Of a stretch of DNA of 64,000 bases, positions 33,299 to 46,693 are shown piece by piece (the stretch's first letter is position 1; each line of letters opens with the position of its first letter). Source of the stretch: Rhododendron vialii (Eukaryota; Streptophyta; Magnoliopsida; Ericales; Ericaceae); assembly GCF_030253575.1 (NCBI RefSeq), contig NC_080562.1, positions 42,199,852 through 42,263,851 of the forward strand, written 5' to 3'. Position numbers and translations under genes: made by a program. The notes under the pieces were generated by a model that worked only from the letters and a program-made list of their open reading frames with translations, searched no databases and was not told where the DNA came from.

Positions 33299-36200
33299 AT
33301 GGGTGAAGAAGAGACTATGAGTGAAGTTGCTGAGGCAGCACCAGATGGGAATATCACAGCAGAGCATAAGGTTGAAGATGTTCCTCAGACAAAAGAGGAG
33401 CATGTAAAAGAAATGGAAGAAGATAGAAATGATGAGAAAGCGGGGACACAGAAAATGGATGTGGACGAAGTGGGAGAAGAGAACAAAGAAACAGAAGAAG
33501 AGGAGAAAAAAGAAGAAAAGCAAAGTAAAGGAGAGGAAGAAGAAACGAAGGAAGACACAAGAAGTGATGATATGGAAGAGGAAATGAAGGCAAAGGAAAA
33601 CGAGGAGAACGAGGAAAAGGGTGAGGAGAAGGTGGATGAATTGAAGGAGGAAGAAGAGAGGGATGGAGAGAGTAAACAAGAGAAAGTATCCAAGGGGCGT
33701 GGAAAAGGGAGGACTCCCGGGATCAAAGCCAAGAGCATTAAAAAGGAAGTGGAAGAGGAGCAGCAGAAAACCCCCGTGACTTCTCCAACTAACCGCCCTG
33801 TACGGGCAAGGAAATCTGTAGAAAGGCTTGTTGAATCCTTTGAAATGGAATCCGTGAAGGAATTTCTTATTGAAAAGGTGTTCCTTTCATCCAGTTTGCA
33901 GTTGAAACTGTTAGTATAATGAGCAATTTTTGCAGTTCTGTTTGGGATGTAGTTGACGTCTTGCCTCGTAATTGCAGGGTCGTGGAGCTGCACTGAGAGA
34001 TATACCTAATGGTAAACCTCTTGAATCTTTTTTCCCCAACGCTTACGTAGTAGTTGTGCCTGTAAAACATTTGCTTAGGATCCTATTCTTATTGATGTAT
34101 TACATAAAACTTATCTAGACATATCTTGGATCATGGAATGGTCATGTTGTCAAGAAATTATCCTCATGTTATATCATTCAGAAGATTAATGATTGGGTGT
34201 TTTTGGAATAAGTGGAACTTTATTTAGTTTAAAATTTTAGAAGTGAAAAGAATGTTTTGGTTGTTGAGTTTCTGTGCTTTAGTTTTCTCTGCTTGCTGGA
34301 ATGTTTTAAATTTTTAGCTTCACAGTTCTGTTTTAAAATATTACGTATGGTTTGAGGAGTTTTATTTTTGTGCAACACAAAATGTTTCGAAATCGATTTC
34401 ACTTCATTTTTCTAGGTGTCCATCCCTATGCTTTTGTGCTAGTGTAGGTGTACCCTAGTTAGTAAAACTCTCAGCATTTCCCTTATTTGATACATCCTGT
34501 TGCATTTGACAACTCTTTATTTCAATTCAATAACTGAACTACCTTTCATTGTGTCAACCATGATATCTGTTTCAGTGGCCTTCAAGTTATCAAAAAGGAA
34601 AACTGATGAAACTTTGAAATTGCTTCATACAATTCTCTTTGGAAGGAGGGGGAAGGTAATTTTGTTTGAATCGTGGTTTTGCTTTGTCTCCCTTTGTCTA
34701 TGTTTTTTTTTCAATCTCCAGTTAGGAGGTATTATTTTGAAAGTGGAATGAGCTAGAAACATAACATTAACGTAGTGAAGCTTTGATTTTCTGCCAATTC
34801 CCATAACTTTTAGGAACTTCATCTACTTTTGACAACGTGCATGCTTCAGTCTGTTATAGTTACCTTCCTTTAATTTGTTGAGTATTCAACATTGTTTCAT
34901 CATGTTTCCCATTTAAAGTAGGCAAAGAAAAGTACAACATAAATGGAAAATCAGAAAATTTACTTTATTGTGACTCTATGTCATAACTTTGTGCAGGCAG
35001 CTCAGGTCAAAAGCAATATTTTCCAGTTTTCTGGCTTTGTGTCGACTGAAGATGAGGTAAAATATCCATCTTTGAGATTCTAGGGCTTTTTGGGTAATGT
35101 TTCTTCCCCTTTTAATTAGGGCATTTATCTTTTTTGCATTCCATTAGATATTATGATACTACTTCTTGTTTGGATTGGTGACATGTGGTAACCAAACAAA
35201 ACATTTGAGCTTTTCTCCATTTTTTTTTTTTTTTTTATACTTTCACTGTCTTTGCAGGAAAAGCAAAAGATCAAAATGAAAGAAAAACTCGACAAATGTG
35301 TTAAAGAGAAGTTGTTGGGATTCTGTGATGTCCTTGACATACCTATTGCAAAGGCTGATACAGTGAAGACTAATACAAGGAAGGTTTGTTGATATCTGAC
35401 TTTTGCATGTTTGGCATAGAAAGTTTTTCTTGGGGTCTTGGGGTGACAGTAACTTTGTCCGAATTCTAAGTTCCTCCGTTCCAACAGGAACATATGTGCA
35501 GTGTTTCCTCACTTTTCCCTAAATGCTTGCTTGATATCCTAAACTTAATGCGTATTGGCTGGGTAGATGATCAACACACAACACAAGCATCTTCATATGC
35601 ATTCACATGCCACACACTTACGGTCAGTCTTTTTATGTTTGACTGTGACATGAAATACTGGTTAAAAATTTGATTTTCCGTTTAACTCTTCTTGGAACAC
35701 CATCTAGAAGAAAAACATCAATATAATTGCTTTACGGGTTGTTTGATTAGTATCATTGCAGGTGATCTGCTCAAAAGGTGTGCTGTTCTGTTGTCATCAT
35801 GAAGAGTTTATTTGTGCATGCAGGAAGATATTATTGCAAAGTTGATTGATTTCTTGGCGGCCCCTCAGGCTACAACCACTGAGTTACTTTCTGAAAAGGA
35901 GCAGGTTAGTTAACCCCAAGGGGCAACTTCTGCTGTTTTCTTTAATATCAACTGCTCCTTTAAAGAAAATTGCTCTTTTTTTCCCGGCTTCTTATATGAT
36001 CTATGCTGTGTCCAATACCAGTCAGGTAAAGGAACCAAGCGCAAGAGGGCAGGCAAACAGAGTGCAGGCAGCACACCATCAAAAGGCTCCGCTAAGGTAC
36101 CGTTGTTAGCAGTGCAATTAGATCTGCAGATTATATTTTTACTTACTTCATCGTTCATCCCTTCATTTTGCATTCTTCTTTGGCGTGGTTTATTTTGCAG

Positions 36201-38476
36201 AAGAGTAAAATGACCGAGAAGGTATCTAAAGAGGGAGAGAAAAATACGTCGCCTGAAACAGGAGGCGAGTCAGAGGAAGGAGAGGAAGAGGAAAAACTAG
36301 AAGAGAATGGTGTCCATGAACTATCCAAAAATGAGGTACCTGATCACTCTTACAGTGAAGAGAACAAAGATGAATTTGAGGATGAGCCTGAACAAGAGAT
36401 TAAAGGTAAACGTGGTTCAAAAAAATTATCTGCAAAGAAAGAACATGCTGGGACGGCAAAAACCAAGAAAGTTGCTACTCCAAAGAAATCTAGCCCACCC
36501 ACTGAAAGAACATCACTGAAATCATCATCCAAGCGCTCTGAGGTTGATGATAAAAGTGATGCTAGTCCAAAGACATCTGGGAAGAAGAGAACTGATAAAA
36601 AGACAAAAACCAAGGAAGTTGAAATTTCAAAGAAATCTAGTCCACCCCCTAAAATTGCGAAGTCATCATCAAAGCTTTCGGAGGTTGATGATAGAAGTGA
36701 TGCAAAAAGTCCCAAGACATTCTCAAGGAAGAAGAAAACTGAGGTAGTAAAGGAGAAGTCCTCAGCTCCAAAGAAAACTTCTTCCATGGAGAAAACAGGT
36801 AATACTCATTTTCTTATTTCGTTGCACACACTTTACTTATATTCTGCTCATCAGAAGTTCTAGTACAATGGTTCTGTGTTATTAATTTTACAATATGTTG
36901 TAAGGGGGTTGATATATTGTTTCAAACTGCAACATAAGTCTCCATGAAATATTGCAAAAGTAGAGATCTGGTGGAGAGTTTTGTCAGCTCAGTCAACAGT
37001 CTGAAGCTGTTTTCTGTTTTTTTGCAAAGGTAAAAAGGCCGCAAAAGGGAAAGACAAACCTAAAGGAGATAAGCTAAGGCCAAGCGATGATGAACTCAGA
37101 AATGCTATATGCGACATTCTTAAAGAAGTTGACTTCAACACGGTAAGATTTTTGACCTCTATTTATTTTACTTAAAAATTATCTGAGAATACCAAGTAAA
37201 CTACCATGCACTGAACGTTGAGCTAGTATCCCCTGCCTCTTTACTATAAAAAGATGGGGAAAAGGTGCACAGTGGAGACTTGGAGGATAGAAGTATTTCT
37301 AAGAATGTTCTTCTGCAGTACTGGGGAACAAATTGCAATACTAGGATTTTCTTTCCCATGAACTCATGCGGAGCTTTTGGCTACACTTTCTTACATGAAT
37401 GACATATGAAAGCAAATAGAAATGAGCATATTGTGATTGAAGAATGTCGACTATCCTCATGTTTTGGGGCTTAGCAAATTTAGTTTCTTTTCTTCTTACT
37501 ATGCTAAAAAAATTACCTTTCTTTCTTCCTGTGCTAAGCAAGTAGTTATTCATCATTTGCTGGTGTATTTTGGTGGATGATAAAAGTTCCATCTTTCGTG
37601 CTTTGTTTTGCAGGCAACTTTCACTGATATTCTGAAGCTACTTGGTAGGACTTCCACCCTTATTACTGACATACTGAAGCTACATTCTGAAATTGTAGCC
37701 TCCCCCTGCGCCCCCCGCCCTTTTCCTTCCTTTTTCTAACAGCCTAGAATTTCATTATTCGAAGTTAAAACCTTATAAATCTAGTACATATTTCCCCCTT
37801 ATTTGGTGCTCCACGAGGCTGGTGGAGAGACAAATGTCATATTAGTTTGTTAAATTTCGTGAAAATATAAAGGAGACGGGTAAATGTGTCTAATTAGTTG
37901 CATATGGGGCAACTTTATTGAATAAAAAGAGCCTTGCAAGTACTTTCTTTCTTTAAATCAAGGTTAAAAACATGAGTTAGGTTCCGGTGAGGGATCCCTC
38001 ATTTTAATAAAATGAGGGACTCCCCTTCCCGATTGAATTTCGATGATCCGAGCCGCTCAAAGTGATCAAAACGTGATTTTAAGGGTCCCGGTGAGAAATC
38101 AGCAAAAAAAATGACCGGGAAGGGCTTCATCCGAGCAGTTTTCATTAAACGGTTCAAAAAAAACTGCTCGGATGACGCCCTTCCCGGTCATTTTTTTTGC
38201 TGATTTCTTGAGGGGCCCCTTAAAATTACGTTCTGCACACATTGAACTGTTCGGATTTTCAAAATTTGATCGGAAAATGAAAGCCCTTCATTTTGTTCCC
38301 TCACTTGAAAATTCCTCTAAAAACATATCTTGGGATTTTCTTATTGTATTGCCTTTCTTTCAGCTGGGAGATACAATAAAGATCTCACACCCAGAAAGTC
38401 TTCAATAAAGCTCATGATCCAGAATGAACTTACCAAACTAGCAGATGAGGAGGACGACAGTGAAGAAGATGATTAA
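33299..38476 (+). CDS. DEK-domain chromatin protein
   Basis: Eleven exons, 629 residues, all in frame: 33299-33877, 33978-34011, 34576-34655, 34997-35056, 35258-35383, 35824-35904, 36022-36096, 36201-36798, 37030-37142, 37614-37644, 38364-38476. A Glu/Lys-rich N-terminus (about 30-150) is followed by the conserved DEK core RPVRARKSVERLVESFEM ... GRGAALRDIPN ... VKSNIFQFSGFV, a SAP-like DNA-binding helix pair (KCVKEKLLGFCDVLDIP ... EDIIAKLIDFL), Lys/Ser-rich repeats with KKSSPP blocks, and the DEK_C domain (SDDELRNAICDILKEVDF ... SSIKLMIQNELTKL) with an acidic end. Nuclear; DEK proteins bind DNA/histones and affect chromatin and flowering in Arabidopsis. Exons of 31 and 34 bp are notable. Confidence 0.95.
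37987..38304. mobile_element. Inverted-repeat MITE in the last DEK intron
   Basis: Terminal GTGAGGGA and TCCCTCAC, with a strong internal hairpin (AATGACCGGGAAGGGC against GCCCTTCCCGGTCATT). It contains GATGATCCGAGCCGCTCAA, as in the 2528-2937 element, and its closest relative is at about 62790-63090. It leaves about 60 bp before the final acceptor. Confidence 0.65.
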
Positions 38477-41400
38477 TGCAATGCCGATGAATATGAAACT
38501 CAACCTCCCAAATGCATGAAGGCCCGGCTGCCAAGTTGGAAAAAGCCCAAGAATAGCTATTAGCTTTCACAATCTCTTTATTCCCAACTTACATCATGTT
38601 TTACAATCTTCTTTTCTTTTATAAATGCTTACTGACTGTAATTTATTTCCAGCGGGTGAAACATGTTTTCTAGATATTAGTAGAGATATTAGTAGAGATT
38701 GGGTCTTGGTATTCTGCAGTATCACAGTTACTTTGTAAACTAACATAAGTTTGTAGGAATTCTCCTATCTTTTAGCTTAATGACAATTGGCAAAATATTC
38801 TTGTTGATTATTGAATGGGAGTGTTCATAGCAGAATTAGTTTCGCGGGTTGTCTGCTATCAGGATATAGAATCAAACGTACCCTAGTTTTCACTTTGGTT
38901 TTTTGCTGGTGGGGACATTTGTTATTGTTATGCTGGTCATTTGTTAGGAAACATATCCTCTCCAAAGGTGCTGCTGGTGCCTCATTTGTGAGCTCCTTGT
39001 TGCCCCACTTCTATATTTGAAATTGTGTATTGTTTTTGCTCCTTGTTCCCTCCGTCTCAAATTGCTATGAGTTCTTTAATTTGGTGCAAAGAATATCAAA
39101 AAATTACGACATCAACTTACACATTTTCCTTTGTTTACACTTTCTGAAATCCAAAACAGAGATTTTGAAGTGGACAGTATCGCAAACTTAACTTGGAAAC
39201 TAATGGAAGGTCAAATTCACCTTGATTTATCTTTCGTGTTTGATTTGATTTCAAACAGACATCAATCAAGTCAATCCTGAGCTACTCCATATTTTAGTGA
39301 GTTTGCTTTCATTACGATTTTCTAGACCGTAAAAACTTGACCTCGAAGGGATTAGAAGACGAATTCAAGCTTAAATTGTTTTTACAACAAACATATTTCG
39401 GACAATTTTAGTTAAGAGGAACATCAGTCAAGCAGCAAATAATTGAAATACAATTTTTTCATCTGTTATCTTTTCAAGGCCTGATCAATGAAAGTAGCTT
39501 TAGTATTGCATCTTACTCGTAAGGTAAATGTACTCGTCGATTTCTTTTGTCCAACCTCGATCTGAGTCTGAATACTCACATACTAACAAGGAGTCCATTT
39601 AACTTCAAGAACCATGTTAATTTGGCAGAAGACAGAACACTGGATTCGCTACCATTTACGACCATTCACAAAACCGGAGAACTATCAGAAAAGCTGTAAA
39701 AATACCATAGAGACCCACAGCTGACACAACATAAGGTCCATAAGGATGATATCCAGTAACACAACATACTATTGATGTAACGAGAGTCAAAATATACCAG
39801 AAAAGATTTCACATAAACTGCAAAACCAAAACCATCTAAAAATATTCCTCTACAAAAATAGAAATAATACAATCAGGTTCACAATAAAGAACATGGACAA
39901 ACAGGGAATTCTGAGGATACAAACGATTTTCTGGATTCAAACTGTTAAATTTCTCTTACTGTACACGAACACATTGTGTGGTCGACATGGTTATACCAAA
40001 CCCCTAAAATAAAGGGAACTAAATACAAAAGAAGAGTAATACAACAAAATCTCCAAACAAGAAAAGGGGAATCAGCAACATCCTTAAGAGTTAAATCCTA
40101 TTACATCACATTCAACACAGTAAATTCTAAAACAATCCGCCACAACTCAGGCTTCAGCATGTTCTAGCCATAACCATCATCCATAACATTGGTTCTGCTC
40201 ATAGTGACATTTAACTAAAACATGAAATGGAAAGAAAGTCTTAACAACTAAGATAAGAAGTCCACCCCTAGATCCGCAATGAGGAAACGCCATGGAATAA
40301 ATCTCTAGCATATTAGTTCATGTGCTCCTTGTCTTCAAGACAACCAAGGGTTGCTGAACAGCTTGAATTGCCACGCCAAATATCCTTCAAGCTGAGAACA
40401 AATGAAACAAACGAAACTGTAAGTCAGCACAATCAGTAACCGAGTTCTCAAAAAAATCCAAAAAGCAGCACATATTTTGGCTTATCATACCGCCCAAGGT
40501 TAAATAGTTATCAGGTCCCTAAGAGAACAACCATGTTTCCAAAAGAGCAATGACAATCTTAGAAAACTACATCGCTCACTATAAAATGTTGGGAAAGATA
40601 CTATGGCGAGATTCGATCAGACACAAAGTTTGCAAAGACACAAGTATCTCTTCTTGAAATACATAATCCAAAAACCCATCAAATATAATCCTTACTAAAT
40701 TACAGCACATCGAAGTGCAGTTCCATTCAGCATCATCAAGACTATGACTTACCAAGCACAATATCCTTCAGCACCATCCCAATGTGCTGGCAAACTCACC
40801 AATTGAATTTCCAAAAATAACACAAATCCACGGTCCACTATTTGGCCACTACCACCCAATCTATTATCATAATCAGTCCAATAGCTGTCCAATATGGAAG
40901 TCATAGATGAAAGAATTCTGTGTCCAAGATTGCATTTAATGATTTTCGTGATTGTAATGATTTTCATGATTGTAAGTACATGTCATTTACCAGGTTTATG
41001 GGAATCAAGTGGAGGTTGTACAAAGTTTTTGACCACTTAAAATAGTGCATGAATGAGCTAAAAGGGGTAACTGGATCGATTGCCAAGTAAAATAACGACG
41101 CTCAGTTAGAAAGCTTGCACCTATGAACTACGAGGTCTCCAGACACTCCCAGCCCCCAAGACCTTTGCTTGCAAGCGGTTGCTGGTATTTAGCTTTACCC
41201 TATCACACAAAGATTGGTTCGAGTTCTTCCTTTCCAACCAACGAAAATCAATAAACTACTATATAGTCATACATATGTCATGAATTGGAAAATTTCACTC
41301 TGCAAAGTCAAAATATATAATCATTAAGAGACCACCAAGGGGGTGCCACCCATGTATATACAAAGCCAACTATACAAGAAAACAATAGCTCGAAAAACAA

Positions 41401-42924
41401 AACAATGTACAAAAAGAACAACATATACAATTCTGTACTCCCGATAAAAAACGCATCAAAACTTCAAGGGAAGGCACTTCCAGCCACCCAAGGAAACAAA
41501 AATCTCGTACATTTACACTTAACAAAAGAATCTTCTACACACTAGAAGGAATGACAAATCTTTTCACCACACATACACCAAGTCAAGAACAACAGTGAAA
41601 CGTCTCATGCTCTCTTCCTCCATTGTCTACTCTAATGCCTCTCCAAGTTCACAAAATTATCTGCAGTTTTCAGGATCCAAGACAGTCTGTCCAACCCACG
41701 CCCAACACTAAAGGCCATGTATCTCCCCATTCTATACTGGACAAGGTCATCCACAAACTTGCCATTTCTTCACACATGAAGCAAACAGAGAAAATGATTA
41801 GGCCTACAAGATACAAGAAGCTACGCAAGTATAAACAGTTTTATCTGGAAGGCCAAAGCATACTGATTACATAAGCCTTAGATAGAGGACATTAGCAAAA
41901 AACTTACAGCATTAGCACCTTCAGAAAAGGAAAAAAAAAAAAAAAAAAAAGGGAAAAGGCAAAATAAAAGCTAATGTTTGACTGAGATTGGACTCAGAAA
42001 ACAGACAGCTATAGGCTATGATTGCCAAGTTGCAGGACCAAATGTGCAAAATCTAACTTGCAAGCTGGCCCTTAACCTGGTTCACCAAATTGGACAGGAA
42101 GAATGCTGAAAGAGCTGCTTTCTCCAAATGCCAAAGTTCAACAAGGTAAAATGGATGACATCATGACACTTCACAAGTCTCTACATGTTGACTATAACTT
42201 ATGCGACCAATAAAAGGAGCACTAATTATAATTTTAGTTGTACCCAGAAAGGGTAGGCACTCTTCCAACTTCAGAATTTCTGTTTTGTTTTGGTCCTGCC
42301 TTTAAATATGAAGGGGAGAAATCTGTAAACTTAGAAAGCATACCAAGCCTTGTATAACCTAGTGTGGAAGCTCAGAATCTTTTGAGAATGTATCCTCGTG
42401 GCATCACCCAATGCAGTGCCACAATAAGTGAATCCACTCATGGAGAAATCTCAATCCATCAGTTTAGGAGCATCAAGCATGTAATAACATATTGTAACAT
42501 GGGAGGGTACAAAATTCTAGCGACTGCTACAATCGAATGTTTAGCATGAATCTCCACATGAAGCAATATGACCCATTATTTGCAATCTGGCTGCACAAGT
42601 AATGCCTCAGAAATTTTGAGGGCTAATGCAAGTACGCATCACAGAATTAACACTTCAATCCGCCATATCCAGAACTTTACACTCAAAAAATTAACACAAA
42701 GGGTCAAGACCAAAATCTATAGTCAGATAACTTACTCATTCCATGCACCAAAAGAACTGTCCCCTGCAAAGAAGCAAACAGGAGATGACGCATTTTGAAG
42801 CCATGAAAGATATCCCAGAGAACAGCTATTCAATGCCCAAGATGACAACTCCAAGGAGAATCAAATGAACCCCTCAAACCCAGAGGTGGACTAGAAGCCT
42901 GAAATTGAAGCAGAGTCAAACTAG
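38477..42924. other. Convergent 3' flanks, no gene supported
   Basis: DEK ends at 38476 and the CPSF6-like gene ends at 42925 on the other strand, so this 4.4 kb holds two 3' UTRs and spacer. No frame longer than about 83 codons exists and none is recognisable. 39045 has one CTCCCTCCGTCTCAA Stowaway-type end. An A-run lies at 41931-41950. On the minus strand near 40400-40320 a short protein-like stretch (CSATLGCLEDKEHMN) occurs without supporting exons; it could be a 3' exon of an alternative transcript. Confidence 0.45.
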
Positions 42925-45123
42925 TTATTCTGAGGCCAGACGTCGCCTCTTTCCATAGTCAGCATCCCGTGATCTTGAACGCTGCTCCTCCTCTTGCGGC
43001 AACCGCGACTTGCCATGTGTCCTTGATGAGCGCCCCCTTTCCCACTCATCATCATATTCTGGTTCACGGTCCCTATACCTGTGATGATCCACATATCTGT
43101 CTCTCTCATCCCGATGCCGATCCCGATCGCGATCCCGATCGCGTTCTCGGGATAGTTCGCGGTCTCGATCTCGGGAACGTTCACGGTCACGTGACTGGTC
43201 ACGATCACGATCACGCTCTCTATCTCTGTCATCACGGTGCCTTCTTTCGGACCAATCCTGATCTTGACCCGTATCTTTCTCCCTAGGCATGTCCCTTTCG
43301 TAACCAGGGTCTCTATCTTCTCGATACCTTCTATCGGAAGACCCAGACCAATCCCTTTCTGAGCCACGATCTTTTTCCTTCATAGCATTAGGCCAGGGTC
43401 CTCTATCATGGCTTACTTCTCCATACTGATGGTCAGATACAGCTTCTTCCGCATAGCTAGACTCCCCTGCCCTGCCAACATGCTCCTCTCCAGCCCATCC
43501 AGCCATATTAGGATCAGACCACATTCCCATATTATGACCCTCAACACCAGTTGTGGGCATCATGCCCATTCCATTCATGGGCATACCTCTTCCAAAGAAT
43601 GCGGGGTTCACATGAGGAGCTACACCAGGCAAACCCACACCTCCCACAGGCGGGAATGAAGACAAAATCCCAGAAAAGGGAGGAGTTGGACCAGGAAACC
43701 CTCCATAACCCGCCATTCTCCCCATAGGTCCAAACGCTGGATCAAAACCCTGACCAATCATAGCTTGATGGTGCAACAAAGGAGGCGTCGCACCAATCCC
43801 CTGCCCAAATCCATTTCCACCATTTCCGATGATACCACGTCCAGCCATTCCAGTGGGCCTATTTCTCATTGGACCAGGTGGCCCCCGACCTCCCATCCCT
43901 TGAGCATTGCCTCTCCCCCAATTTCCTCTCCCAAATCCTCTGTTGTTATCAGCACCACCTTGGTAATTGCCAGATCCACCTTGATAATTCCCAGAGCCAC
44001 CTTGATAATTTCCACCTCCACCTTGATAATTCCCACCAGTTGCAGTGTTGCTGCCCCCAGTTCTACCTACACCATCACCAACGCCCCGTCTTACTGGACC
44101 GAGGGCACCCTGGGCAACCTGCTGGTTCCTATTTAACTGGGCTTCTCCCATTTTTTTTACACTAAATGGCGAGGCAGATGCAACAACACACGGACGCCCA
44201 TTAAACACGTGCCCATTCATTCCCTCCTTGCAAGCTGTAGCAGCAGCAGAATCATAAAACTCAACCTGACAATAACCTTTCGACTTCCCACTCGCCTTCT
44301 CATCGAAAAACTTCACCTCCTTCACCGGTCCATACTTGCAAAGCTCCGACTCAAGCTCAGCATCCGTAGTCCACCAATGCAAATCCCCAACAAATAGAAT
44401 TGTCCCTCCCCCTCCTCCTCCGCCTCCAATCCCAGCCCCAACCCTAGTTCCGTTTCCATTCACAAACGCACCGCCACCAGCACCATTCACATTCCCTCCT
44501 TGCCTAACAATCCCTTCATTCTCCATATTCCCTCCAGTTTTCACACCAGCAGCAGCATAAGGTTGCTGCCCAATCCGTTGACCTGCCACGCTATTATTAC
44601 CATTCACAGTCTGTTCTTCTACCTCACCCACTTTATCCAATGATTGCCCTAATTCAACCCTCATCCCACCACCAACAGGCGGCAACACCCCTCCACCACT
44701 AGACCCCCTCACAGGCAACTCATCACCTCTAAACCCTACCTTCTCAAACCCCTCTTTTCCAAAAACCCTACTAGAATCGCCACCGTCACCGCCCCCTCCA
44801 ACATCCTTTTCCACTTCCCTATCCCCGCCACTCTCTACCTCACCACTACCCACACCGGGTATCACTGCACCCGACTGGACCACCGTCTGATTATTATTCA
44901 GCGGCGGCTCAGGCAGGGACGGCTCGACCGTCTCAACCGTCTCATCGACCTCCTCAGTTCTCGCCCCTATCTCCTCGTTGCCACGCAACGATTGGAGAAA
45001 CCCCTCGCCGACATTGACGTCGTTATAGAGATCCTCGTAGTCGTCGTCCTCTTCATCGGCGACGGCGGAGATCGCCTCGTTCCGATGGAACTGATCGCTC
45101 AGGTCTCCTTCGTTTTCGTCCAT
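42925..45123 (-). CDS. CPSF6-like RRM protein (mRNA cleavage factor I subunit)
   Basis: 732 residues in one coding exon; a leader intron (45252-45132 on the minus strand, CTTCTG/GTAAGT to GGCTCAG) is inferred. Acidic N-terminus with EDDDYEDLYNDVNVGEGF, then a Gly/Asn-rich stretch. One RRM spans about 241-317: RNP2 ILFVGDL, then WWTTDAELESEL, then RNP1 KGYCQVEF. Next come four GNYQGG repeats (about 367-391), a Gly/Pro/Met-rich middle, and an Arg-Asp/Arg-Glu tail from about residue 605 ending KRRRLASE. This layout is that of animal CPSF6 and of plant CFI-59/68 (At5g55670, At1g13190). Expected role: partner of CFI-25 in choosing poly(A) sites in the nucleus. Confidence 0.9.
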   Translation of the reverse strand: MDENEGDLSDQFHRNEAISAVADEEDDDYEDLYNDVNVGEGFLQSLRGNEEIGARTEEVDETVETVEPSLPEPPLNNNQTVVQSGAVIPGVGSGEVESGGDREVEKDVGGGGDGGDSSRVFGKEGFEKVGFRGDELPVRGSSGGGVLPPVGGGMRVELGQSLDKVGEVEEQTVNGNNSVAGQRIGQQPYAAAGVKTGGNMENEGIVRQGGNVNGAGGGAFVNGNGTRVGAGIGGGGGGGGTILFVGDLHWWTTDAELESELCKYGPVKEVKFFDEKASGKSKGYCQVEFYDSAAATACKEGMNGHVFNGRPCVVASASPFSVKKMGEAQLNRNQQVAQGALGPVRRGVGDGVGRTGGSNTATGGNYQGGGGNYQGGSGNYQGGSGNYQGGADNNRGFGRGNWGRGNAQGMGGRGPPGPMRNRPTGMAGRGIIGNGGNGFGQGIGATPPLLHHQAMIGQGFDPAFGPMGRMAGYGGFPGPTPPFSGILSSFPPVGGVGLPGVAPHVNPAFFGRGMPMNGMGMMPTTGVEGHNMGMWSDPNMAGWAGEEHVGRAGESSYAEEAVSDHQYGEVSHDRGPWPNAMKEKDRGSERDWSGSSDRRYREDRDPGYERDMPREKDTGQDQDWSERRHRDDRDRERDRDRDQSRDRERSRDRDRELSRERDRDRDRDRHRDERDRYVDHHRYRDREPEYDDEWERGRSSRTHGKSRLPQEEEQRSRSRDADYGKRRRLASE

Positions 45124-45724
45124 GGCTTATCCTGAGCCTTACGGCTAGGGTTTTGTAAGAAAACAGGGGGGGGTTTTATCGATTAAAAGTGTTTCCAGAA
45201 GACAAAAACGGAAATGAAGAAAACAGGAAAACAGGAAGAGATCAGGACTTACCAGAAGGTGTGGAGGGAGAGAGAGGGTGAGAGAGAGAGGGTGGGAGCA
45301 AACCCTAATCTAGAAGGTTCGTGAGCGACGAGGAGATGAGGAAGAGGGGATTTCTTGTTCTTTTTCTTTTTTTACTTCCGTGGGTTGGTCCGATTCTAAC
45401 GTGCGCCTTGGTGCGCGTTACGCACTCGTTTAATTGAATCAGCAGCTGTGGCTATTGCAACCGCTGGACATAGTTGTGTGCACAAGCGGAAGTATGTCGT
45501 GTGTGTTTTCTAGTTAGTTCTAAGAAATTTTTGGATGCCGGGTGGGTACCACGTGGGCGTGCTCACGTGGTGTCTGAGCAGTCCATTCTTATCGTTCAAA
45601 AATATATTAGATGGTCCAGATTGAAATACTCTCTCTTCTCTTTTGAGCAGTCCAAAACCAAAATAGATGGTCTGAATGTGCCGAACGGACACCACCTGAT
45701 AGTGATACCCACCCGACACTTGCT

Positions 45725-45938
45725 TTGTTCGGTTAACATTTCAGTTTTAGTTTTAGTTTTAGTTTTGTTTTTAATCATTACCCTATTTCTTTCTCCAATC
45801 ATTACCCTATTTTCCTAATTATTACTCTCTCATCTCTCTCTATCTCTCTCCAATCATTACTCATATCTTCAATCATTACTCTATTTCTCTCTCCACCCAC
45901 TACCAAAACTAAACTAAACTAAACTTTCAACCAAACAA
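45725..45938. mobile_element. Probable MITE with TTTTAG/CTAAA-rich termini
   Basis: The left end TTGTTCGGTTAACATTTCAG with TTTTAG repeats pairs with a right end whose complement reads TTGTTTGGTTGAAAGTTTAG. The middle has ATCATTACCCTATTTC repeats. The target duplication is not resolved. Confidence 0.45.
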
Positions 45939-46134
45939 AACCATCGTTAGTTCCACTGCACTATGTACGTACACGCAAGCCACGTATGAGGGAACATAGT
46001 TTTTTTGGGGGTAACTGGTAACGCTGAATGTCAGCGCTAGATTGAGTGCACTTCGACTTATTCCGGAAACCTGAATCCTATCGAATTTGAGTAAAAGAGT
46101 GTTGTTCGAAAAAAAATTTGGTTAATACTAATAT

Positions 46135-46230
46135 ACTAGTGGCCTTGAGTTGTTTTTTTTTTTTTTTTGCTCAACTAGTCGCCTTGAGTTGTTTTTTTTT
46201 TTTTCCTCAGCTGGTCGACTTGAGTTGTTG
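46135..46230. repeat. Three short tandem copies with poly-T
   Basis: Unit of about 45 bp: CTTGAGTTGTTTTTTTT then CTCAACTAGTCG. Three copies with decay. Confidence 0.6.
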
Positions 46231-46693
46231 AAGAGCTTGATTGATTCTCTATTTTATGCAACTTAGGCGAAAAATGATGGAGTTTATCTTTTGTGTGTGT
46301 TTCTTTATCAAATTCGACGTACCTTCTGACTAAATAAAGTATCCATACTCATATACTATTTGTATGATAAATTTATAATTGTATGAGAAATTTATAAATT
46401 GCACGACACGATAAGAACATATACCATTGACAAAAGTGAGAGTAAAAATGCATCATCTAGATAATCTCCTTAAATTTCTCCATGTTCATAGCTAAGTCTC
46501 TTGTACGCAATGAAGGAATCAAAAACAACAGGAAAAAGTAAAAATCAAAAGACACAAAAGAAAATTGCCAATAGACAAAAAGGGGGTAGACTCTTTATTT
46601 GCTGAGAGAGAGGTGCTCAACAAGACAACCACCACACGAAAACTCCCAAATATTGTTAGCTCACGTGAATATTACTACTGGCGTTTTCTCAAG

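Noticed and set aside
33203-33993. Long minus-strand frames of 158 and 202 codons opposite DEK exon 1
   Set aside because: Shadows of the Glu/Lys-rich plus-strand coding exon (read as Leu/Phe/Ser-rich); no splice or start context.
42969-44560. Plus-strand frames rich in His, Pro and Asp
   Set aside because: Antisense shadows of the CPSF6-like RD/RE repeats and Gly-rich parts.
45735-45766. TTTTAG repeats as an interstitial telomere
   Set aside because: The plant telomere unit is TTTAGGG. This is a simple run inside a probable MITE end.
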